64,000 nucleotides of DNA from positions 42,206,134-42,270,133 of the forward strand of contig NC_030831.1 in NCBI RefSeq assembly GCF_001704415.2, read 5' to 3'. A program made the translations under genes and the position numbers. The notes under the pieces are model-generated. The model made no database searches. It was not told where the DNA came from and saw only the letters and a list, made by a program, of their open reading frames with translations. Source of the DNA: Capra hircus (lineage: Eukaryota > Chordata > Mammalia > Artiodactyla > Bovidae). This document shows, piece by piece, positions 1 through 9,728 of this stretch; the stretch's first letter is position 1, and every line of letters begins with the position of its first letter.

Positions 1-102
1 TGGTCTGCTGGAGATTAGGAGAAAGTTGGGGCCCAAATCTCCATGTGTGTATTGGGGAGTGTTTATTTTTATAGCTAATTTTAAACTTAGTAGTGTGTGT
101 GT

Positions 103-298
103 GTTCAGTTGTGTCTAACTATTTGCCACTCCCTGGACTGTATCTCTCCAGGCTCCCCTGTCCATGGAATTCTCCAGGCAAGAATACTGGAGTGGGTTGC
201 GATTAACTTGTCTTCAGGGGATCTTCCTGATCCAAGGATCAAACTCTGGTCTGCCCGTTGCAGGAAGATTCTTTACCATCTGAGTCACCAGGGAAGCC
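103..298 (-). mobile_element. Bov-tA SINE
   Basis: This is an antisense copy running from the Bov-A part (GTTCAGTTGTGTCTAAC) through AGGCAAGAATACTGGAGTGG to the reversed tRNA-like head (GAGTCACCAGGGAAGCC). Confidence 0.9.
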
Positions 299-419
299 TA
301 AATAAACTTTATTTTAGAATAGTCTTATATTTATAGAAAAGTTGCAGAGTCAGCATGCAGTTCTTATACACCCCACATCTAGTTTTCCCTAGGTAAAAAA
401 AATCTTTGTTCATGTGTGA

Positions 420-666
420 CTGCACTGGATCTTCCTGGCTGCGTGCGGACTTTCTCTTGTTGTAGAGAGCAGGGGTTACTCTCTAGGTGTGGTGCAAGGG
501 CTTCTAAAAGCAGTGGCTTCTCTTGCTGCAGATCACAGGCTCGGTGGTTGTGGCACAGGGGCTTAGTTGCCCCACAACATGTGGGATCTTCCCAGACCAG
601 GGCTCAAACCAGTGTCCCCTGCATTGGTGGGTGGATTCTTATCCACTGTGCCACCAGGAAAGCCCC
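420..666 (-). mobile_element. CHR-type SINE (cetartiodactyl tRNA-derived)
   Basis: This is an antisense copy. It ends in a reversed tRNA-like head (GATTCTTATCCACTGTGCC, then ACCAGGAAAGCCCC) and has the internal GTTGCCCCACAACATGTGGG body. Confidence 0.75.
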
Positions 667-732
667 GTTGCCCCTACTTTTAACATCTTACAATGATTAC
701 TGTGGTATATTTGTCCCAACTGAGCAACCTAT

Positions 733-2592
733 CAGTTCAGTTCAGTCGCTCAGTCGTGTCCGATTCTGTGACCCCATGGACCACAGCACGCCAGGCCTCC
801 CTGTCCATCACCAACTCCCGGAGTTTACCCAAACTCATGTCCATTGAGTTGGTAATGCCATCCAACCATCTCATCCTCTGTCATCCCCTTCTCCTCCTGC
901 CTTCAATCTTTCCCAGCATCAGAGTCTTTTCAAATGAGTCAGTTCTTTGCATCAAGTGGCCAAAGTATTGGAGTTTCAGCTTCAACATCAGTCCTTCCAA
1001 TGAACACCCAGGACTGATCTCCTTTAGGATGGACTGGTTGGATCTCCTTGCAGTCCAAGGGACTCTCAAGAGTCTTCTCCAACACCACAGTTCAAAAGCA
1101 TCAATTCTTCGGCGCTCAGCTTTCTTTATAGTCCAACTCTCACATCCATACATGACTATCAGAAAAACCGTAGGCTTGACTAGATGGACCTTTGTTGGCA
1201 AAGTAATGCCTCTGCTTTTTAATATGCTATCTAGATTGGTCATAACTTTCCTTCCAAGGAGCAAGGGTCTTTTAATTTCATGGCTGCAGTCACCATCTGC
1301 AGTGATTTTGGAGCCCCCAAAAATAAAGTCTGTTTATTTTTTACTGTTTCCACTGTTCCCCCATCTATTTGCCATGAAGTGATGGGACTGTATGCCGTGA
1401 TCTTTGTTTTCTGAATGTTGAGCTTTAAGCCAACTTTTTCACTCTCCTCTTTCACTTTCATCAAGAGGCTCTTTAGTACTTCTTCACTTTCTGCCATAAA
1501 GGTGGTGTCATCTGCATATCTGGGGTTATTGATATTTCTCCTGGCAATCTTGATTCCACCTTGTGCTTCCTCCAGCCCAGCATTTCTCATGATGTACTCT
1601 GCATATAAGTTAAATAAGCAGGGTGACAATATACAGCCTTGACGTACTCCTTTCCCTGTTTGGAACCAGTCTGTTGTTCCATGTCCAGTTATAAGTGTTG
1701 CTTCTCGACCTGCATACAGGTTTCTCAACAGGCAGGTCAGGTGGTCTGGTATTCCCATCTCTTTCAGAATTTTCCACGCTTTAGTGTGATCCATGCAGTC
1801 AAAGGCTTTGGCATAGTCAATAAAGCAGAAATAGGTGTTTTTCTGGAACTCTCTTGCTTTTCCCATGATCCAGCGGATGTTGGCCATTTGATCTCTGGTT
1901 CCTCTGCCTTTTCTAAAACCAGCTTGAACATCAGGAAGTTCACGGTTCACATATTGCTGAAGCCTGGCTTGGAGAATTTTGAGCATTACTTTACTAGCAT
2001 GTGAGATGAGTGCAATTGTGCAGTAGTTTGAGCATTCTTTGGCATTGCCTTTCTTTGGGATTGGAATGAAAACTGATCTTTTCCAGTCCTGTGGCCACTG
2101 CTGAGTTTTCCAAATGTGCTGGCATATTGAGTGCAGCACTTTCACAGCATCATCTTTCAGGATTTGAAACAGCTCAACTGGAATTCCATTGCCTCTACTT
2201 GCTTTGTTCATAGTGATGCTTTCTAAGGCCCACTTGACTTCACATTCCAGGATGTCTGGCTCTAGGTGAGTGATCACGCCATCGTGATTATCTGGGTCAT
2301 GTCTTTTTTGTACAGTTCTTCCTTGTATTCTTGCCACCTCTTCTTAATATCTTCTGTTTCTGTTGGGTCCATACCGTGTCTGTCCTTTATTGAGCCCATC
2401 TTAGTGTGAAATCTTCCCTTGGTATTTCTACTTTTCTTGAAGAGATCTCTAGTCTTTCCCATTCTGTTGTTTTCCTCTATTTCTTTGCACTGATTACTGA
2501 GGAAGGCTTTCTTATCTCTCCTTGCTATTCTTTGGAACTCTGCATTCAGATGCTTATATCTTTCCTTTTCGCTTCGCTTCTTTTCACACCTA
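733..2592 (-). mobile_element. BovB (RTE) LINE, 5'-truncated, about 1.9 kb
   Basis: This is the longest BovB copy in the window, inserted antisense into an older L1-type element. The 3' end is at 733 (TTCAGTTCAGTCGCTCAG). Three open stretches on the - strand (2274-2462, 1240-2337 and 881-1264) cover the reverse transcriptase and the C-terminal tail and are offset by frameshifts, so it is not active. The endonuclease half is missing. It represents the RTE family otherwise scattered through the window as shorter 3' fragments. Confidence 0.95.
1240..2337 (-). pseudogene. BovB reverse transcriptase fragment
   Basis: A 365-codon open stretch carries an RTE-type reverse transcriptase. In order are a finger region (VFIPIPKKGNAKECSNY), motif A (CFIDYAKAFDCMDH), motif B (GKGVRQGCILSPCLFNLY) and catalytic motif C (YADD, at 1507-1518). 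The frame is lost after the thumb and resumes in another frame at 881-1264 (MYGCESWTIKKAERRRIDAF, LWCWRRLLRVPWTARRSNQS). There is no endonuclease domain and no promoter. It is a dead genomic copy, not a host gene. Confidence 0.9.
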
Positions 2593-3305
2593 TATTCCTT
2601 AGTTATTGATTCTTCATTTCTGGTACTTTTATTAACTTTATTGATTGTATTGATACTTTATTATTAACTAAAGTCCGTACGTCACTGAAATTTCACTCCT
2701 TCCCCCTCATATCCCTTTTTTATTCTGGGATCCCATCCAGAACACTGTATCACATCCAGTTGCCAGGGCTCTGTAGGATCTTCGGGCTGGGACAGGTTCC
2801 CAGACTTCCTTTGTTTTTGATGACCTTGACAGTTCTTAGTGCTGGTCAGGTAGTTTGGAGACTGTCTCTCCTTTGGGGCCTGTCTGCTGTGTTTCTCGTG
2901 ATTGGACCGGGGGCAGGCGTGTGTTTAGGGGAAGAAGACCACAGAAGTAAAGTGCTCTTTTCGTGACTTTATTACCAGTTAAGCAAGGGTTTGTGTTATC
3001 AACATGATAACATCCCTGGTGAGGTGGACCTTGACCTCCTGGCCAAGATGGTGGCTGTGAAGTTACCCTCCCCCACTCTTTGGAAGGCGGTCCCTGGGCA
3101 CAGCCCACACTTGAGGGGCAGTGATTGTGCCCCGCTTCCTTGAGGGAGGAGTCCCAATATAAGTTATTTGTAATTCTTCTGCAGGTGAAATTCGTCTTCC
3201 CTCCCTGATTTTTGTATTTAGTTATTTATCTGTATCAGTATAGACTCATAGATATTTATAAGTTTAAGTTATAGTGCAATATTATGTTACTTAACTTGTT
3301 GCTCA

Positions 3306-3515
3306 GGCTTCCTTGGTGGTGCAGAGGTTAAAGTGTCTGCCTGCAATGTGGGAGACCTGGGTTCGATCCCTGGGTCGGGAAGATCCCCTGGAGAAGGAAA
3401 TGGCAACTCACTCCAGTATCTTGCCTGGAGAATCCCATGGATGGAGGAGCTTGGTGGGCTACAGTCCATGGGTCGCAAAGAGTCAGACACGACTGAAGGA
3501 CTTCACTTTCACTTA
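3306..3515 (+). mobile_element. Bov-tA SINE with 7-bp target duplication
   Basis: This is a full-length copy (GGCTTCCTTGGTGGTGCAGA ... AGTCAGACACGACTGAAGG). TTGCTCA at 3299-3305 is repeated at 3516-3522, so it was inserted into the older L1-type sequence. Confidence 0.93.
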
Positions 3516-4204
3516 TTGCTCAAATTGCTCCAACTTTGGCCACTGGGAGCCCTTTCTGTTGCTTCTGTGTTCCTTTAACAAATTCTCGTAATTTTGGTTC
3601 TTTAGCACTTCCTTACTTTTTGGCACAAGGAGATGTTCCAGACTCATCTTGTATGTTTCAGGATATAGCTCTAGACTCAGCCATTTCTCCAAGCAGCTCT
3701 TGTTGCTTCTACTGGAAAAGGGTATTTAAAAACCAAGATCTGGGATGACTGTGCTCAATGCTCCTGGAATGTTGTTGAGTCTAGGTAAACAGAGCCAGGA
3801 AATATGTGTATGGATGCTAACGTGAATATATACTCACATGTATCTATAATTATTTCTATAATCATTCATTTGTATCTATCTTAAGATAAACATAAGTTTA
3901 TACTGATGCCTCTGACTCTAATCCAAAACCACAGTACTCTTTCTAACCTTCTTTAGGAGGTGAGGGAGAGATTTTTTAAAAGTCAGCAACTAACACACAA
4001 GTAAGCAGAGAGATAAGCTTTTGTTCCTGGAGATTTTCTTAGAATATACTAGTCTTTCGTCTTTACATATTGCCCAGACCTTTCAAAGTTGAAAATGTAA
4101 CTTCTGTGAATTATAGCCGTGTCGGTGGTTACTCTTAAGTGGCAGGATATTTACTTAAGTACTGTGCACTTAGATAGTGGCCTGAGTCATCACTGTCAAC
4201 CTGA

Positions 4205-4393
4205 GCTGAATGCTTACTGTGTGCCAGAGACTGTTATGAGTAGTTTATCTTAATCTTCACAGCCCTGCCTGTGAGAGTTACCGTCATTCTCCCAACCTAC
4301 CAATAAGGAAACAGAGATGCAGATTGAGGAACTTACCCGGGTCCTGTGGCTGAGAAGGTGTGTGGCCCAGCTTCAAACCCTGGTATCTGTCCC
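4205..4393 (-). mobile_element. MIR SINE
   Basis: The order of blocks is that of antisense MIR: GTGCCAGAGACTGTTATGAG, a TTTATCTTAATCTTCACAGC block, then AAGGAAACAGAGATGCAGA. The BovB fragment that follows cuts it. Confidence 0.75.
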
Positions 4394-4900
4394 AGACATC
4401 ACTTTGCCAACTAAGGTCTGTCTAGTCAAAGCTATGGTTTTTTCAGCAGCCATGTACGGATGTGCGAGTTGTACCATGAAGAAGACTGAGCACCGAAGAA
4501 CTGATGCTTTTGAACTGTGATGTTGGAGAACTGGATGTTGGAGTCCCTTGGATTGCAAGGAGATCAAACCAGTTAATCCAGTCCCTTGGATTGCAAGGAG
4601 ATCAATCCTAAAGGAAATCCACCCTCAATATTGATTAGAAGGACTGATGCTGAAACTGAAGCTCCAATACTCTGGCCACTTGATGGGAAGAACGAACTCA
4701 CTGAAAAAGACCCTGATGCTGGAAGACTGAGGGCAGGAGGAGAAGGGGGTGACAGGATGAGATGGTTGGATGGCATCATCAACTTAATGGACACGAGTCT
4801 GAGCAAACTCTGGGAGACAGTAAAGGACAGGGAGGCCTGGTGTGTGCAGTCCATGGGGTCGCGAAGAGCTGGACATGACTTAGCGGTTGGACAACAACAG
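4394..4900 (+). mobile_element. BovB 3' fragment
   Basis: Sense BovB tail: CATCACTTTGCCAACTAAGG, AGCCATGTACGGATGTGCGAG and GAAACTGAAGCTCCAATACT, ending GACTTAGCGGTTGGACAACA. It contains an internal 38-bp tandem duplication at 4542-4617. Confidence 0.9.
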
Positions 4901-7204
4901 CATCTGTCCCAGAGCCGATGTTCACGTTTTGCTCACCTCTTAAGAAGTAAGAGTAGGGTCCAGGAGAAACAGTGATTTCTGAATTACCGAGAGAAAATAA
5001 ACGGTAACCGATTTGATAGAGAATTTCAAGCTAATGATCTTTTCCAGTGGTTTCTCTGGCCCCTTGGGACTAACCTATGTTTCTGTCTGGAGAAGGTGTG
5101 TTAGGAGGCTAGGAGGCGGAGGAAACGGCCAGGCCTCCCCCTTGAGACCCTGTGTTTTCTGCTCAGTCCTCATTCAATTCAAATTGTGTCATTTCCGTGA
5201 GAAAACAGGCCATCTAAATCTGTGGCAGGAACCTGACACTGCTTGTTTGAACTTGACACCAGGAATGTGGCCCGGTGGATAGCATTTACAGACACATAGT
5301 AACAAGCAGGCTTGGCCCCCTGGGAGCAGAAATCCTTCCCAGGGTACACATGCCAAGTGCTTTAACTGTAAGTGCTTAGAGTCATTAAAAAGAGTTATTG
5401 TCCAATCAGATATTTATTGCAAAGGTAGTAATTCTTTTTTTTTTTTTTAAGTTCATTTAAGTTTTAGTTCCACCTTACAGATAAGCCAATCTGAGAATCT
5501 GAAAGTACTGCCATGTTGAACAGAGATTTTGCGGCTTCACCTGTTGCTAAAATGGTTGCCTTTCTGGGTGTGACACAAATATCTTGGATATTTAGATAAA
5601 GTACGAGCTGGCAGGAGCATAGTAAGCCTTGATTATTCATTTCAGTGGTTGCTCCAGGAAGCTGGGGAGACCGAGACCACTTCAGTGCACAGCCTTTGCA
5701 AACAGCCTGCAACCTGCCTCTGCTGGGTCTTGATGGGATGTTGAGATTTCCATTGCTTTTGGCTAGAATGCCTTAAACACGTAGGAGGTTTTGGCAAAAA
5801 GTAATGCCAGCAGACAGTCAACAGCCTTTCCCACTCACGGTGCCGTGCTGTGTCCTCATGGCCAGCTGAGTCGGTGGTATAAGCTTGACCTTGGAAGGGG
5901 GCTATGGTTGAAGGAGAGAGTAAACTTACAGGGCAGATATTTTTCAGTGAAATGGTAGCTGTCTTATCCCAGGTGGTTGGCAGAATATCAAATGCTTGCT
6001 CAGGGCTGGAATGGTATTTTAGAAATATAATGTCCACACTAGAACACACCAGAACCACTAGCTCTTTATAATAGCTCAAGAGGCCATTATTCTTCTATCA
6101 CTTGTAAAATGGTGTCTGATAAATGTATACTTTATTATGTCCTGGGTATACAGTCATCATCTTAATATAGACATGCAAACTCTGGACTTCATAGTGTGGG
6201 ATTATGAATTGCATAGATTGAAAAAATATCAAACTCAGTATCTTATAGTCTACCTTCTACGAGAGTTGTTCTCAAGCTATCAAAAGTGTAAGAAGATATT
6301 CAGAAGTTGCTACAATGCCCATTTCTGAGATGAGCCCACTAAACATGTGTTCAGTAGGTCTGGACACAGGGGTCTTCATTTCTAATAAGCCCCAAATTAT
6401 CATGGGATTGGAGGTCTGTGGAACACACCTAACCCTGACGCCCTTCAGGATGCCCAGTGGCATCCTCTGAAGACATCTAGAGAAGCTTCGTGACTATCGT
6501 CATGAGACAGGAGAAGAGCAGGAACCTTGGATGTCTGTCACTTCACTTCTTTGTTTTTAGCATCAAAGTGTTTTGTTTTTTGACATACGTGTTTACTCTT
6601 CTGGGAGAATGGAGACTTTTGTGCACTTCTCTAAGATACCTGAAAACGTCTTAGAAGATGTGGTTGGGTTGTTCTGCAGTTACCCACGAACTCTTTGGAA
6701 TCACATGTGACCCTGCCTGCGGAGTTTGAGCCTTCCTCTCTCTCCACACACTAACACTGCAGATAGTAATCATTTCATCTTGACCAGTCTGATGTGTGAA
6801 TAATTTAATCCTCATTTTCATGTACATTTCTTTCATTGCAAGCAGGATTAGGAAAACTAAGATTATCTACTGAAGAACTATCCTTCACTTATATACAATA
6901 AATAATCAATTAGGAAATCAAGTTGAAGTGAAAACCCTCTTTAAATAGCAGTGTAAATCTGAGTAATAGACTTTTTTCCTGTGTGTATCATTTTTAAAAT
7001 TTGAAATATTGTTAATTCCTAGAAATAAATTTAGAAAGAATTGAGCTAGACCTATATAGATAAATGTTACAATTCTAGGTAGGATAAGAAAGCTGCTTTT
7101 TCCTTGGATAGGAAAACTGAGTAGTATTGTAGATACATCAGTTTGTTCTAAATTAAATCATGAATTCACTGAGATTCCAGGTAAATTGCCTCAAATAATT
7201 TAAA
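4901..7204. other. Intronic stretch without recognised gene or repeat
   Basis: Apart from a poly-T run near 5430, I recognise no repeat family and no exon here. The open frames of up to 145 codons are short and lack family resemblance. Confidence 0.6.
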
Positions 7205-8012
7205 GTAACATTTTTAGAAAGGGTTTTACAAAGTGATCCTAAAATTCACCTAGAAAGATAAACAGGCAAAAATAGTATTGGAAGGACTGATCTCAGCATA
7301 TATTAAAATATAGTTTAATGATTGAGTAATGAAACAGTATAGCATGTCACGGACAGAAAAATCAATGAGCAGACCACAGAATCTAAGACATAGGGTGAAA
7401 TATGTAGGGATATTTAGTATATGATAAAGAACCTGACTTTCACTTTTCACTTTCATGCACTGGAGAAGGAAATGGCAACCCACTCCAGTGTTCTTGCCTG
7501 GAGAATCCCAGGGACGGGGGAGCCTGGTGGGCTGCCGTCTATGGGGTCGCACAGAGTTGGACACGACTGAAGCGACTTAGCAGCAGCAGCAGCAGCAAAG
7601 GTGATATTTAAATAAGTGCAAAAAGGGGGTAAGTTAAGTACGTGGTTTGGGGATAATTAGGAAAAAATGAGAGAAAATAAATTCAAAATGGATCAAGGAT
7701 TTAAGTGCAAAGTAACAAAACCATAAAAGTTAGAGAAAGCAGCTGAATCTTTAAAAATAACCTTGGAATGAACTATTTAATAATGATACAAAACTCAGAA
7801 GACATAGAAGAAAATGATCAGTAAGTCTGATTATATAAAAACTTCTGTATGGCAAAAATACTATAGACAACATCTAAATACAAATGGTAAGTTGAAAGAA
7901 ATGCAGAAAAATATATTACAAAAGGCTAGGTTCCTTAATATGCAAAGAGCACTTACAAATAAGAAAAATCCAAACAATCCAAACCAAAGTGTGCAAAGAA
8001 CAAGCACGAGAA
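7205..8012 (+). mobile_element. Degraded L1 ORF2 3' part
   Basis: The sequence resembles the end of L1 ORF2 (CCTAAAATTCACCTAGAAAG, AAAATGGATCAAGGATTTAAG and AACTTCTGTATGGCAAAAAT) with many stops. A BOV-A2 copy interrupts it at 7435-7597. Confidence 0.65.
7435..7597 (+). mobile_element. BOV-A2 SINE with (AGC)n tail
   Basis: This is a sense copy (TGCACTGGAGAAGGAAATGG ... GACACGACTGAAGCGACTTAG) ending in six AGC/CAG triplets, the microsatellite typical of this family. Confidence 0.9.
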
Positions 8013-8159
8013 TTTCATAGCGCAGGAAGTATCTGTGGCTTATAAAATGTTGTGTTCCATCTCTGAATAAAAGTTACTCTGAATTAATGTCAGATTTTCC
8101 TCATGGAGAAAGAACTTTATGATGTAATTTTACTCTTGGAGTGATTTATGAAAGTTAGT

Positions 8160-8403
8160 GTATCCAGTATTTTGGCCACCTGATGGGAAAAACTGACTCA
8201 CTGGAAAAGACCCTGATGCTGGGAAAGATTGAGGGCAGCAGGAGAAGGGGACAAAAGAGGATAAGATGATTGGATGGCTTCACCGATTCAATGGACATGA
8301 GTTTGAGCAGGCTCCAGGAGTTAGTGATGCACAGTGAGGCCTGGCATGCTGCAGTCCACAGGTTCGAAAAGAGTTGGACACGACTGAGCGACTGAACAAC
8401 ACC
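8160..8403 (+). mobile_element. BovB 3' fragment
   Basis: Sense BovB tail: TCCAGTATTTTGGCCACCTG, then GACCCTGATGCTGGGAAAG, ending GACACGACTGAGCGACTGAA. Confidence 0.92.
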
Positions 8404-9529
8404 AACAAGTGTATTTAATGCTGTAGCCTGGGTTCCCTGTTCTTCTGTGGAGTAGTGACGCCTTGCCTGGGAGCCTTTCTGGGTGATTAAACAAGGGGCA
8501 TGAGTCAGATAAACCTCCTCGGGCTCGGAGGTACTTTGAGCCTTCTGTTTGCCTGTTTCCTCCACTTGATTCATTTCCTCAATCTTAGGATGTTTGCTAA
8601 GAAAGTGGTACCATCTCTGTAAAGATTTATTCTGGAAACTTTGGTCTATCTTATCTATGTGCCAGGTACTGTTTTGAGCGCTTTATGATATCAACTTATA
8701 TTTAAAACGGAGAAGTGTTCATGCCATCTGGCAGCAAAGGGCGCTGAGACCTGAGTGAGGGAGACGTGAAGAGGCTGGCCGCTGAAGGAGAAAATCTTAC
8801 TCCTGCGAGCAGCAGGCTGGGCTGCCTTTGTGACGTGAGTGCTGTTCACACATTGTGAACGAGAGTTCAAGGCCAGAGCATTGCACTTCTGCACAGGAGG
8901 CCCATGGAGGTCACCGCTCCCTGCTGTCAGGAATGGCACCCGAGGGCGGAGTGCTGGTCTGCCTCGGCCTGTGGACTGGACTCCCCTCCTCACGGGCGGG
9001 GTCCCTGGAGTGCCTTCTTGGGGTCCCTTCCCCCCTCTCCCCCTGCCATCTGTGAAGGAGGCTCGCGGGGAATTAAATAGCCCGAGACTGGAATGAGTCA
9101 GCTGTTGCGTTGCCGGGTTACACCCGCCAATAACAAAACAAGGACCCTCGTTGGGCAGCCCGGCCTGTGGAGAAGTCTGCAGCCACAGGAATGTGGGTTC
9201 CCGCCCTCCTCCCCCGTGGGGAGCCTCCCAGAACCCATGGCCTCTGCCTGGATGGGGGTGCGTGGACCTCCCTGCAATGTGACTTCTGAAGACTGTTGGA
9301 GCTTGGGGCTGGGGGAGATGCGTGTGTTTTTCAGCCCTAAGTCTCCCTCCTGGCTGGGTGAATCTTCACCCCCTCCCTGTCCACACTCCCCATACTTCCC
9401 CTGAAGTCTGCTTGGGCCCTCTACCTGAGTTCTCCTCTCTGCTGAAGGCCACTCGCGGTGACGGTCACCCTGCCATTCAGCAGGTGCTGACTGATTGCCT
9501 CATAGGTGCCTGGCCCTGTTAGGATTCCT
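8404..9529. other. Intronic stretch, GC-richer, no gene recognised
   Basis: A weak MIR-like piece (TGCCAGGTACTGTTTTGAGCG) lies near 8660. The 8700-9500 part is richer in G+C than its surroundings and has several open frames of about 100 codons, but I see no splice-linked coding or family resemblance. Confidence 0.5.
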
Positions 9530-9728
9530 GTGTGTGTTCTCTGTCACTCAGTCAGACATGACTCCATGGACTGTAGCCTGCCAGGCTCCTCTGGCCATGG
9601 GATTCTCCAGGCAAGAATACTGGAGTGTGTTGCCATTCCCTTCTCCATGGAATCTTCCTGACCCTGGGATTGAACCTGGGTCTCCTGCATTGCAGGGCGA
9701 TTTCTTATCTGAGCCACCAGGGAAGCCT
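9530..9728 (-). mobile_element. Bov-tA SINE
   Basis: This is an antisense full-length copy (CTCAGTCAGACATGACTCC ... GAGCCACCAGGGAAGCCTCC). Confidence 0.92.

Larger units (their letters stand above)
302..3960. mobile_element. Ancient L1-type LINE 3' region, broken by three or more insertions
   Basis: Separated pieces at about 302-419, 667-732 and 2593-3960 read in order as one old mammalian L1-type 3' sequence. Examples are ATTTATAGAAAAGTTGCAGAG, AACATCTTACAATGATTACT, TTGATGACCTTGACAGTT and TTGGCCACTGGGAGCCCTTT. A CHR SINE, a BovB and a Bov-tA interrupt it. The identification is from memory of the repeat family and the subfamily is not assigned. Confidence 0.55.

Noticed and set aside
881..1264. 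Apparent conserved protein with MYGCESWTIKKAERRRIDAF
   Set aside because: This is the C-terminal tail of BovB LINE coding sequence, repeated at 37.5 kb, 60.2 kb and elsewhere, not a host gene.
3340..3380. tRNA-like B boxes (GGTTCGATCCC) here and in many other places
   Set aside because: They are the tRNA-derived heads of Bov-tA and CHR SINEs. No complete cloverleaf tRNA gene was seen in the window.
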